DNA of 32,366 nucleotides from Herpetosiphon giganteus (GTDB lineage Bacteria; Chloroflexota; Chloroflexia; Chloroflexales; Herpetosiphonaceae): NCBI RefSeq assembly GCF_016907925.1, contig NZ_JAFBCZ010000046.1, positions 1 to 32,366 of the forward strand, read 5' to 3'. Shown piece by piece: positions 24,637 to 32,366 of this stretch (position 1 is its first letter; each line of letters starts with the position of its first letter). The notes under the pieces were generated by a model. It saw only the letters and a program-made list of their open reading frames with translations, ran no database searches and was not told where the DNA came from. The position numbers and the translations under genes were made by a program.

Positions 24637-26226
24637 TCAGATGGAACCCAATTCACGCAGAATAAAATTCGAGCATAATTTTTTCAAGGCACTTTCGGTT
24701 TCGGTTAATGAGCTTTTCGAGAGCAGAGAATGATAGAGGCCTTTTACTAACCCCAATCGCTGTTCGGAAAAAGATGCGAGAGACTGGATACCAATCGATT
24801 GACAATAAGTGATACGATTTCTGGCTAGGGTTCGTAATAAACGAAATCCCAATGCTCTTATTCCAAATATAAAATAAACATAAACTCCATTGAACGATCC
24901 AACTCTTTCCATATTCCTTGCTAATCTATAGATATTTTCTATATCTTTGTACCATTCACTACAAAGTTGTGCTATCTCACTGATTAAGTGATCAGAATAC
25001 TCGTAGTTATATAACATAGAATTAGGATTATAATTCTTAACCATTTCTGATCTTATTAACAAACGAAGATAATTCGATCCTTTTTGTGGGCGAAGTTGAT
25101 GGAAAAGGGAACCAACATTTGCCCAGAGCCCAGATTCATCAAGTCTATCGAGATTCTCAATCAACTCACTAGGATTCATGAGTGGATCAAATAGGATATA
25201 GCCCATCTCAAAGCCAATACCAAGATTTTGTATGACTTGTACTGATTTTATACAATCATCCGCATTTACTCCTTTGGCATAGCGTTTTAATTGTGAATTT
25301 GATAAAGATTCAATTCCAATAAATACTAAATACAAACCAGATTTACGCAGAAGTTCAAATAATTGACGTCTCTGTTCATTCTCTGCAAACGTTCCTTGTG
25401 GGTTAAGAATATTATCAGCGCGAACAGATAAAGAGAATTGGATATCACGAATGTTTGATAGTGATTCAGCTAAATCTTGCGCACTTCCTAAATCATTTCC
25501 AATAAAATCTTCATCAGTAAAAGTAAAAGAGGTTTTACCTTTGGATTTAAGAATCAGAATATCTTCTATAATCTGCTCTATAGGTCTACGAGACCAAGCA
25601 TGATCTCGTTTCTTATCTCTGGGCTGACGAGTACAAAAAGTACATATATCGTGCTGACAGCCGCGACTTGCTTCTACTCTAGGAAAATATAAATGACTAT
25701 TCCATCGAAGTGGGTTGATTATTTTATCTGGCCATATAATAGGTGTAAAATGCAACTCATGATCTTTTAAAAAACATAAACTTGGTATTTGCTCCAAAGA
25801 TAAAGATTTATTTAAAAAATAATCAATTAACTGTACAAAAGAATCCTCTCCCCAGCCTCTTACGATAATAAGTCTAGGAAACATTTGAAGAAACATTTCT
25901 GGGGAATGTGTGGGCAATGCATGCCCTAAAATAATGTTTGCATCAGGTAGATTTTGGTATATATTTCGTAATAAATCGATCGCAAGATCAAAAGTAGATT
26001 GCGGAATAGATAAGCCGATTAAAATAGGATTCTGAGTGAGCATTATTTCAATAATATTTTCTTTGTATTCTGAACTATCTTTTATACTTAAAGTTTGCAT
26101 ATTTATGTTTAAACTAGGAAAACTTTGCAATGCTGCTGCTGATAGGATTTCTATTGATAATGGTTCGGCATCTGGTGGTTGAAGATTGCCATACAATTGA
26201 ATTAAGCTAATATTTGTATTTTTCAT
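24637..26226 (-). CDS. B12-binding-type radical SAM protein
   Basis: A protein of about 529 residues starting MKNTNISLIQLYG, with AGGAAG upstream of ATG 26226. The N-terminal third resembles a cobalamin-binding Rossmann-like domain (PILIGLSIPQSTFDLA; ANIILGHALPTHSPE) but lacks an obvious DxHxxG motif. The radical SAM core has ASRGCQHDICTFC (Cys190, Cys195, Cys198; Cx4Cx2C spacing, seen in some B12-dependent members), then TFTDEDFIGND and IGIESLS. The C-terminal 180 residues are not recognised. The start overlaps the cold-shock-like gene by 4 bp, so they are translationally coupled. It could methylate or otherwise modify RNA, protein or a small molecule in the operon's pathway; the substrate is unknown. 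Confidence 0.85.
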   Translation of the reverse strand: MKNTNISLIQLYGNLQPPDAEPLSIEILSAAALQSFPSLNINMQTLSIKDSSEYKENIIEIMLTQNPILIGLSIPQSTFDLAIDLLRNIYQNLPDANIILGHALPTHSPEMFLQMFPRLIIVRGWGEDSFVQLIDYFLNKSLSLEQIPSLCFLKDHELHFTPIIWPDKIINPLRWNSHLYFPRVEASRGCQHDICTFCTRQPRDKKRDHAWSRRPIEQIIEDILILKSKGKTSFTFTDEDFIGNDLGSAQDLAESLSNIRDIQFSLSVRADNILNPQGTFAENEQRRQLFELLRKSGLYLVFIGIESLSNSQLKRYAKGVNADDCIKSVQVIQNLGIGFEMGYILFDPLMNPSELIENLDRLDESGLWANVGSLFHQLRPQKGSNYLRLLIRSEMVKNYNPNSMLYNYEYSDHLISEIAQLCSEWYKDIENIYRLARNMERVGSFNGVYVYFIFGIRALGFRLLRTLARNRITYCQSIGIQSLASFSEQRLGLVKGLYHSLLSKSSLTETESALKKLCSNFILRELGSI

Positions 26227-26468
26227 AATACTTCCTGTGAATCTGACTTTATTATCCTTATTTCTACCGCACACATACCTATAAGACTTTGTTCAGCTAT
26301 ATATTCAACTGGTAGACCAGAAGTAAGTATTTCTATGTCATCGTCTATATCTGAAACGTCGAAGCGGATATCATCTTCATCGAAGATATCCGATCTAATA
26401 ACCCCCATACCTTTGCCTAGATTAAACCAAAGTATGATACCTTTCTTCCATTCCGAAGTATTATTCAT
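26223..26468 (-). CDS. Small cold-shock-domain-like protein
   Basis: An 81-residue protein with the pattern of a cold-shock OB-fold: GIILWFNLGKGMGVIRSD (compare the GxVKWFNxxKGFGFI consensus), then DIRFDVSDI and LPVEYIAE...GMCAVEIRII. Phe residues of the RNP motifs are only partly kept, so nucleic-acid binding is plausible but not assured. It has TAGGAG upstream of the start, sits 77 nt after the NACHT gene and overlaps the radical SAM gene by 4 bp (ATGA). Cold-shock proteins rarely sit in such operons. It may present RNA or DNA to the radical SAM enzyme or act as a sensor subunit. Confidence 0.75.
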   Translation of the reverse strand: MNNTSEWKKGIILWFNLGKGMGVIRSDIFDEDDIRFDVSDIDDDIEILTSGLPVEYIAEQSLIGMCAVEIRIIKSDSQEVL

Positions 26469-26545
26469 TAATTGCTCCTATTAGATATTTTATAAATCAA
26501 TATAGTATATGTATTGAGCTTTAGAGCATTATTTCTTTTGATATT

Positions 26546-29113
26546 TCATTTTACACAGCGGAAGCCAATAACAGCATAATCTGCGGTTCTTGGGCTAGCA
26601 TTCCTACATGTACACCGTACAAAGTCCTGATCCCAGCCCCATCCTCCGCCTCGACGGACTTTAAAGTAGTGGCCGTAGTGAGTATCAGCACTACTATGTG
26701 CAGGATCATAGGGTTGATACCAATCACTTGTCCATTCAGAAACATTACCCGCCATATCATATACGTTAAATGGGCTTTGACCTGCTGGATAGATGCCTAT
26801 AGGAGTCGTTCCATTTATATAAACTGCGCTATCAGATGAATTCACATTATAGGGCGAAAAAGCATTTCCCCAAGGCCAATAATAGCCTGTCGTTCCTCGC
26901 GCAGCTTTCTCCCACTCTGCTTCTGTGGGAAGTCGACGTCCAGCCCAGCGGGCATAGGCATCTGCCTCAAACCAACTCACTCCTACGACTGGATAGTTCG
27001 GTTTGTTAAATCGAGAATCAGTCCAGTAGCGAGGGCAGCGACGACCAGTTTCTATGACCCAAGCCCATCCGTCAATATCCCATAATTCTTTACTCTGGTA
27101 GCCTTCAGCTTCGATGAAGGCTTTATATTGAGCATTAGTAACGGGATATACATCTATATCATACGCTTGCAGTCTAATCCTTCGAACAGGACTGTCATTA
27201 GCAAATTGATCAAAACCCATAATGAATTCACCCTCATGAATGGTCGTTGTTTTACCAATGCGAGGGTCATTGATTTGTCCGAGAGCTTCTCCCAACTTTA
27301 TTCTTAATAAAACATCAATAGCTTGATTTTTATCAGATAAAACTTCTGCTATCTCGGCATAGACAGTTTCAAGGATTTTAAAATCAGTAGCTTTTGTTCG
27401 GGACAAACATGTGGCAGCAAGATATAACTGGTAACCAAAATCATTTGGATGGAGATTGCGATCACGAATTAGATATTCAACAAATTGATTAGCATCCGCT
27501 TGTGATCTTAGTAAAAGCAAATCAAAAATATATAATAAGACATTTTCCCACTTGGTTAATCCAGATCGTTTACTCAGTATTTGCTCTCGGGCTTCAAATG
27601 GTAGTTGATGAAGGTAAATTGCGCTTAACACTAGGATATCATTTTTTCTTTTGAACTGATATTTGGGGGGCGTAGATAAACCTATGCAGTTCAGTATATT
27701 TGTGTTCTTACATATTTTTGATAATATTTGGACTACCGATTGTCTTGCTCGTTTATTAGAACGGGCGATATCTTCTTCTATTAACCGTTTAGCTCCCACA
27801 TCGATAAAAATCTCTGAATGGAGAAGGTCTGCTTCTTCACTTTTATCAAATATATCGTATGCCAAATAACTACTCATACTCATAGGGTGATTTATATCAT
27901 CACTTGAATGCTCAACTTCTATAAAATTATCACTCTTTAGATTGTCCCAATCTCCCAATGTTAGATACAGTATTTTTTCTCGAATTAATGTTTCAGCAAC
28001 TGGCATAGAGACTGGTTTTATTAAATAATTTAGCACACTAATTATTACAGATAAAGGAGTAGTAATCGTATCATTGAGAGATCTTGATGTGATAATATTT
28101 GCAATATCTATAAGAGAAATTTGATTAGATGGAGTACCGATTTTAATTATATTAAAGAGTTTCCTTATTAATTCACCTTGATTACCACGAGATATTTTAT
28201 CTATAGATGATATATGATAATTCATCTCAGGATTAAATAGATCAAATGATGGATTATCATCACGTATTGTTATTATAGTTTTGGTTAAAGGATATTTTGA
28301 AATAAATTCTTCTAACAGTAATATAGTTGTGCGCTGCCGATCTTCTGGGATTTCATGCAGTCCGTCACATAGCAAAATAACAGATGTAGTCATTGTTTCA
28401 AATTGAGACCAGGCTTGTATTGGTTCAACAAACCCCTTGATAAATTCAGTTAGTATTTCAATATTAAGTGGTCGTATTGGAGGATCTGAAATATTTAATT
28501 CATTTAGAGGTAGATAAATTGGAATATTTTCATAATTCCCTATCGTATCTAGGTCAGATAAGATTATATTACTATATTTAATGAACATATGTTTTAGCAG
28601 AGAAGACTTCCCACTACCTAACATACCTAGTATAATAATTCGATCACCATGATCGAATAACTCTTTCCAAGAGATAGCCTTACTCTGCGCTAACAACTCT
28701 ATTCGATTAATTCCAGCCACGATGGGTTCTAGTGGAATGGGACTTGCCAACGTCGGCTCAACAAAAATTTTATCTAAAGTGGTGGTTAATCTAATTCTTG
28801 GTACATACCCATAAAAATCTAGTTTATTTAAATCGGCTGTTTTATTTAAAAAATGAGATCTTATAGTCGATATCGCTATAGCTCTATTATTACTAGAGAT
28901 ATCTGGGCGCATAGATAGCATAGTTTGCCATAAGTATTCTATATTCATTCTTTTTTCATAATACTCTATAATTTCATAGACTTGATCTCGAATACTACTA
29001 GATAGTTGATTATAAGAAATATTACCTAGCTTATCACAGAGATCTTTAATTTCGAATCTGTCGAATCTATTTATTAATATATCACGAATACTTTGTTTAT
29101 CTGGCATGGACAT
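26546..29113 (-). CDS. EAD-NACHT-FGE-sulfatase-like STAND NTPase (conflict-system sensor)
   Basis: An 855-residue protein with ATG 29113 preceded by AGGAGG. Residues ~1-65 look like an effector-associated domain (IRDILINRFDRFEIKDLCDKL...). A NACHT NTPase follows: P-loop GMLGSGKSSLLKH (~160-170), Walker B with VILLCDGLHEIPE (~243-255), and a helical region. Residues ~624-855 form a formylglycine-generating-enzyme/C-type-lectin-fold domain (GEFIMGFDQ...YPVTNAQYKAF...RLPTEAEWEKAARG...DMAGNVSEW...GFRCVK). In place of the FGE active-site motif it has RRGGGWGWDQDFVRCTCR, so one catalytic Cys is apparently missing and a ligand-binding role is likelier than catalysis. It lies 13 nt after the patatin gene. 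In NACHT/EAD systems the STAND protein senses invasion, oligomerises and engages an EAD-bearing effector. Confidence 0.9.
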   Translation of the reverse strand: MSMPDKQSIRDILINRFDRFEIKDLCDKLGNISYNQLSSSIRDQVYEIIEYYEKRMNIEYLWQTMLSMRPDISSNNRAIAISTIRSHFLNKTADLNKLDFYGYVPRIRLTTTLDKIFVEPTLASPIPLEPIVAGINRIELLAQSKAISWKELFDHGDRIIILGMLGSGKSSLLKHMFIKYSNIILSDLDTIGNYENIPIYLPLNELNISDPPIRPLNIEILTEFIKGFVEPIQAWSQFETMTTSVILLCDGLHEIPEDRQRTTILLLEEFISKYPLTKTIITIRDDNPSFDLFNPEMNYHISSIDKISRGNQGELIRKLFNIIKIGTPSNQISLIDIANIITSRSLNDTITTPLSVIISVLNYLIKPVSMPVAETLIREKILYLTLGDWDNLKSDNFIEVEHSSDDINHPMSMSSYLAYDIFDKSEEADLLHSEIFIDVGAKRLIEEDIARSNKRARQSVVQILSKICKNTNILNCIGLSTPPKYQFKRKNDILVLSAIYLHQLPFEAREQILSKRSGLTKWENVLLYIFDLLLLRSQADANQFVEYLIRDRNLHPNDFGYQLYLAATCLSRTKATDFKILETVYAEIAEVLSDKNQAIDVLLRIKLGEALGQINDPRIGKTTTIHEGEFIMGFDQFANDSPVRRIRLQAYDIDVYPVTNAQYKAFIEAEGYQSKELWDIDGWAWVIETGRRCPRYWTDSRFNKPNYPVVGVSWFEADAYARWAGRRLPTEAEWEKAARGTTGYYWPWGNAFSPYNVNSSDSAVYINGTTPIGIYPAGQSPFNVYDMAGNVSEWTSDWYQPYDPAHSSADTHYGHYFKVRRGGGWGWDQDFVRCTCRNASPRTADYAVIGFRCVK

Positions 29114-29126
29114 TATAAACCTCCTC

Positions 29127-30347
29127 TTAGTTATCAATATAGTAATTTAGTATAAGTTTATTATATTGATTTGGATTAATGTGCCCAACTAGCTTAACTA
29201 AACGTTTAATCTGTTCTTGTCGATAGGAATAATCAATTAATGTGGAAACTGCATCTCTAAAACTATATTTATAACCAAGATCAGCCTTAATATCAGGAAA
29301 GTGATCTGATATTAATTCCCTAAGATCTTGTTCGCTTAATGAATCTATAATATACTTTCGCAAAGATGCTATTTCGAGAGGTTTTCGATCAATCGTAGAT
29401 GGATTTTTTTGGCTGACGATGGTATTTATCGGATTAGATTGGTTAATTTTATCGATATTTGGAATATTTATACGAGACTGATAGTGTAGGATTGCTATTT
29501 CGGCGGCATTCCTGCCTCTTTGGATAAGATCATGTTTTTCGTTTTCTTTTAAATTGAAATTCAAAGAGTCAAACTCTTTGACATCAATAGCAACATCAAT
29601 ATATTTCGGGTTGCTAGTAATATGCGATGGAGAAATGTTGCCATGCATCGTTGCGGCAGATAATGATCTGGATAATACTTCTTTAACATTGGGTTTATCT
29701 AAATATGTTATCCCTTTATCGAATCGTACTCCTATTATAGGATATTGATGTTCAGCTGAAATATCTTCAATTAATTCTATAGGCAGGTTCAACACAATTC
29801 CACCGTCGACTAGAACTTGCCCTCTATCGCGACGTGGTACCGCAACAAATAACCCAGGGATCGATATCGATGCTCGTACAGCAAAGGCCACACTTGTTTC
29901 GGGTTCGCGATGAACATCAAAGATAACCGGTTCCGCATTCGAGTTATTTAAATTACATGCTGTTATAGCTAGGTAAATCCCAGTTTCTTCATATAATTGT
30001 TTGAAGTTGATGTCTGGATAGCGATTCATAAACCGTAATGCTATGCGCTCTTTTAACCAATGATAGAATTTGTCACCATCACTCCATCCATCACGTGCAC
30101 GAAACAAATCAAGCCATTTTTGTGACCGAACAAACTCGGGCCAATTAAGATTACTAAATATATCGATAGCATGGAGCGAGCCATACCCAGCCGCACATAA
30201 AGTACCAACAATCGACCCTGCCGATGTCCCAGCTACTGCTACAAAGCGAAAATGCTTCTCTAATACTTGCCAAGCGCCTAGATGCGCCATCCCAAGAGCG
30301 CCACCGCCTTGGAAAGCGATACATGCTGGAGGTAAGATTGAATCCAT
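29127..30347 (-). CDS. Patatin-like phospholipase with C-terminal effector-associated domain
   Basis: A 406-residue protein. The patatin fold shows the oxyanion hole GGGALG (14-19), the nucleophile motif AGTSAGS (Ser42) and the catalytic Asp in VDGG (~182). After an Asn/Ile/Ser-rich linker the C-terminus (~325-400) has an EAD-type helical domain: LRKYIIDSLSEQDLRELISDHFP, then a segment ending IKRLVKLVGHINPNQYNK. Patatins hydrolyse membrane phospholipids; in abortive-infection systems their activation ruptures the cell membrane. The matching EAD at the N-terminus of the next gene suggests direct recruitment. It is the first gene of the AT-rich operon. ATG 30347 has only a weak G-rich ribosome site; no consensus promoter is clear upstream. 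Confidence 0.9.
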   Translation of the reverse strand: MDSILPPACIAFQGGGALGMAHLGAWQVLEKHFRFVAVAGTSAGSIVGTLCAAGYGSLHAIDIFSNLNWPEFVRSQKWLDLFRARDGWSDGDKFYHWLKERIALRFMNRYPDINFKQLYEETGIYLAITACNLNNSNAEPVIFDVHREPETSVAFAVRASISIPGLFVAVPRRDRGQVLVDGGIVLNLPIELIEDISAEHQYPIIGVRFDKGITYLDKPNVKEVLSRSLSAATMHGNISPSHITSNPKYIDVAIDVKEFDSLNFNLKENEKHDLIQRGRNAAEIAILHYQSRINIPNIDKINQSNPINTIVSQKNPSTIDRKPLEIASLRKYIIDSLSEQDLRELISDHFPDIKADLGYKYSFRDAVSTLIDYSYRQEQIKRLVKLVGHINPNQYNKLILNYYIDN

Positions 30348-30625
30348 ATGTTAACCCCCTTCTGTGCTAAATAATCAATATATCTACTAACCAGGCATAA
30401 GCATGAGTATCGAAGCAATAATAATTTTACGCATTTTGATCTCAATCCTCGCACGCCAGCTAGAAGATACGATGACTCTATAGTTTGGGATAGGATAGCC
30501 ATCACTCAAAAGCAGCTAGCACATTTAGTTTATTGTTTTCAAGTATAGTGGTGATGTCAACTTTTACTATGTTTTCTGCCTGCTGAATCTAGCGCATCAA
30601 TTCGCGTCGTGTCACACGACGTATG
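30348..30625. other. AT-rich upstream region of the patatin operon
   Basis: About 280 bp without a convincing gene. It probably contains the operon promoter; a TATATT element about 30 bp before the patatin start is a weak -10 candidate without a good -35. A short palindrome CGTCGTG-TCA-CACGACG lies at 30605-30621, at the edge of the STAND remnant. Confidence 0.4.
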
Positions 30626-31081
30626 TCAGTGTTGGATACGTACCAGAAAAAGGCGAAGATCTGGCATCACGACCGCTGGCTGGGCCGTGCCAGTCGCCTG
30701 GGCAAGTCGTTTCAATTCATCCTCGCGCCCAAACTCGATTCAAAGGGCAGGCGTGAGGCTTGGGGGAGATCGAAACGAGGCGTGGGAACATCCTTCAGCG
30801 GAATCGAGGCCAGGGCGGCAAGCGCAGCGGGCAGTGGGTCAATCGGTTGCGGGAGTTGCACCGTGTATCGTGTGATCTGCATGGACATCGCCTATCATGA
30901 TCGTGGCATTGGTAAAATCATTGTTCTGGCCCAGCAACATCGAGATGGAATTGCCACCGAGCAACGTGGGATGACCAGCAAAGACCGATTCGAGCGCTGT
31001 TGTCACGTTTTCGCGATCATACGCAGGGCATTTGACAAGACTGGCATCGACCAAAACGGCAATGAGGGCTGGCAATTTCAT
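30626..31081 (-). pseudogene. Decayed N-terminal fragment of a STAND/NB-ARC-type NTPase
   Basis: ATG 31081 with an AGGAG ribosome site opens a frame (MKLPALIAVLVDASLVKCPA...) that stops at 30839. A shift of one base continues as IDPLPAALAALASIPLKDVP and LPQASRLPFE; a second shift near 30735 gives FGREDELKRLAQATGTAQPAV. The order of short N-terminal domain, a beta-rich GDVHADHTIHG linker, a proline-rich LP-SRLPF segment and then GREDEL is the usual entry into Chloroflexota and cyanobacterial STAND proteins (xGRExxLxxL). The P-loop and all downstream parts are gone. It is a remnant of a second conflict-type gene beside the patatin/NACHT operon. Confidence 0.6.
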
Positions 31082-31554
31082 GGGGAACTCCTCACACGGC
31101 GCTTAAACTGAGGGTTTGTTATTAATAGATACTGTTCATCACGATTTGTAGAATGCAGAGCTGAAAAATCACCTGCATGGGTGAGCATTAATCGAATCGC
31201 ACCCTCGTCAGTCATCATTCAGATCGCCCGTTCGCTGCACTCGTTCGTGGCGAGCTGGGTTACTGCGCTCAACACCCCGAACTGACACAATCAATTATGC
31301 TATGGATCGATCGCCTATCCTAACCCCATAATTTCACCCTCTCCAACCTGCCCATCCCACACCATCATTATTCCGCCCGATTAGCCACTATCGCCTGAAG
31401 CTGACCAAGCATAGCCTGATAGATCTACGCACGACCGCAATCCGCTCCATCGGCTTGGACTAGGGGATTGCTCGGCGGCGCGTCCATCGTCGGCACGGCA
31501 TGGGCACGCTGTGACGGCTGAAACAATTCTCACATTGATTCCTCGCAGAATCAA
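31082..31554. other. Intergenic stretch, nothing recognised
   Basis: About 470 bp with only short frames in both directions. I see no RNA gene, repeat or clear promoter. It may be decayed coding sequence. Confidence 0.4.
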
Positions 31555-32049
31555 TCATACGCTCGCATACCACGGATCGCCTGCGCAAAACGTGGCCAAG
31601 TGTCGATTCACCGTGGCTTGGCTGAATGTCCGCGCGCTTTTTCGTGGTGTTGCTGGTTCCTCCGGCGTTTTTGCGCGTTGCTTGGCCGCCGCAGGGAAGC
31701 GCTGGGCAATGCCGCTCAGTACCGCAAACATTTCGTCGCTATCACGAAAGGGATACGTACTGAGGAAAAGCGCAATCTGGATGCGGCGCAGGTTCGTGCC
31801 TTCCCGCAACCATTCCTCGGTCGTTCGCAATAAGGCTGCCCCTTCATCGCTCGTCCACCAGCTGAGGATTTCATACAACTCCGCCACGACCTTCCATGGC
31901 CACGTCTGCGGAATAACGGCATCAAGGCGCTCGGCCAACTGCGCCTCCCCCATATCGTCAATGAGCTGACCAACCAACATCACAACGGTGGACTTGGGAC
32001 GGTCTTCCTGAATTACATGCAAGGTTTGCGCAATAATGTCTTGCTGCAT
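31555..32049 (-). CDS. Hypothetical protein, helical
   Basis: A 164-residue protein (MQQDIIAQTLHVIQEDRPKSTVVMLVGQLIDDM...) of mainly helical character, with no signal peptide or membrane segment and a basic Pro/Arg/Lys-rich C-terminal tail. ATG 32049 is preceded by GGAGGTGATGT, a strong ribosome site. Codon usage resembles the GC-rich neighbours rather than the AT-rich operon. I do not recognise its family. It is monocistronic here, between the STAND remnant and the minus-strand terminator at 32185. Confidence 0.7.
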   Translation of the reverse strand: MQQDIIAQTLHVIQEDRPKSTVVMLVGQLIDDMGEAQLAERLDAVIPQTWPWKVVAELYEILSWWTSDEGAALLRTTEEWLREGTNLRRIQIALFLSTYPFRDSDEMFAVLSGIAQRFPAAAKQRAKTPEEPATPRKSARTFSQATVNRHLATFCAGDPWYASV

Positions 32050-32366
32050 ACATCACCTCCGGCGTTCAGCATCCCTCAATAACACCTGATGATATGCCAT
32101 CGCGTGTGGTTCGGCAAGGGGAAGAGCATCGTCTGCAGCGACCCTTCAATGATTATACAGCCCGATGCGCAGCACGCGCGATATGACAAAAAACGCGCAG
32201 TTCATGGGGTGAACTGCGCGTTCGCCGTTACGTGGCGAGAACGTCGAGGCCCACAGCATACCAAATCAGTGGCGGTGGTTTGTCAAGAAGTGTGCAAAAT
32301 CAATCTAGCCAGGCATGCGAATTTTACGAAGCTGGAGCGTCCGAACGACCGCATAAAAGAGTAATA
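32050..32366. other. Intergenic end of window
   Basis: About 317 bp with no convincing gene; the terminator at 32185-32222 serves a gene beyond the right edge. The promoter of the hypothetical gene at 31555 should lie in the 130 bp before it, but no consensus is evident. Confidence 0.4.
32185..32222 (-). terminator. Rho-independent terminator (minus strand)
   Basis: A perfect 13-bp stem (AACGCGCAGTTCA at 32192-32204, its complement at 32210-32222) with a 5-nt loop is followed on the minus strand by a run of T residues. This is a classic intrinsic terminator for a minus-strand gene that lies right of the window. Confidence 0.85.

Noticed and set aside
30278-30505. 75-codon minus-strand frame overlapping the patatin start
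   Set aside because: Overlaps the patatin gene out of frame and has no ribosome site.
31511-31969. 152-codon plus-strand frame opposite the gene at 31555-32049
   Set aside because: The minus-strand frame has a strong ribosome site and better protein composition.

Overview
The window looks like an accessory region of a filamentous Chloroflexota chromosome or large replicon, with Herpetosiphon-like bacteria the best guess. This is inferred from the style of the genes (a giant secreted Rhs protein, a patatin/NACHT conflict system with effector-associated domains, a Chloroflexota-like STAND remnant); no taxonomic marker gene is present. Base composition is a mosaic: the left 11 kb is GC-rich, the Rhs gene is intermediate, and about 24.6-30.4 kb is strikingly AT-rich.

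Left block (about 330-11055): stacked mobile elements. A 25-bp inverted repeat (330-354 and 4848-4872) bounds a unit with a frameshifted serine resolvase, a pRiA4b ORF-3-like protein and an ISKra4-type DDE transposase. An IS481-like element with 49-bp inverted repeats (3207-4768) has inserted into the last codons of that transposase. Next comes a metal-resistance module: a CmtR-like ArsR repressor with its own operator/promoter, and a P1B-type ATPase with an unusual CSC membrane motif. A full-length Tn3-family transposase follows. A 12-bp direct repeat flanks the whole block.

Middle block (11217-22491): one minus-strand gene for a 3615-residue secreted Rhs/YD-repeat protein. In order it carries a signal peptide, two ThuA/GATase-like modules, PPC-type domains, a CAP/SCP domain, YD repeats, an Rhs core, a Hint domain and a short variable C-terminal tip. 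A small zinc-ribbon protein gene lies directly downstream, where an immunity gene would sit. A VapBC-like PIN toxin-antitoxin pair, an intact serine resolvase with a candidate res site, and a 95-bp remnant of the left-hand transposon end follow.

Right block (24637-30347): the most interesting part. Four minus-strand genes run patatin-EAD, EAD-NACHT-FGE-like, a cold-shock-like small protein, and a cobalamin-type radical SAM protein. Gaps are short or overlapping (13 nt; 77 nt; 4-bp overlap). I read this as a candidate anti-phage or biological-conflict operon: the NACHT ATPase with its C-terminal FGE/C-type-lectin-fold domain would sense a trigger and recruit the patatin lipase through EAD-EAD contact. 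The role of the last two genes is unknown. Upstream lies a decayed N-terminal fragment of another STAND NTPase (30626-31081), which suggests turnover of such systems here. The window ends with one unrecognised protein gene and a clear minus-strand terminator.
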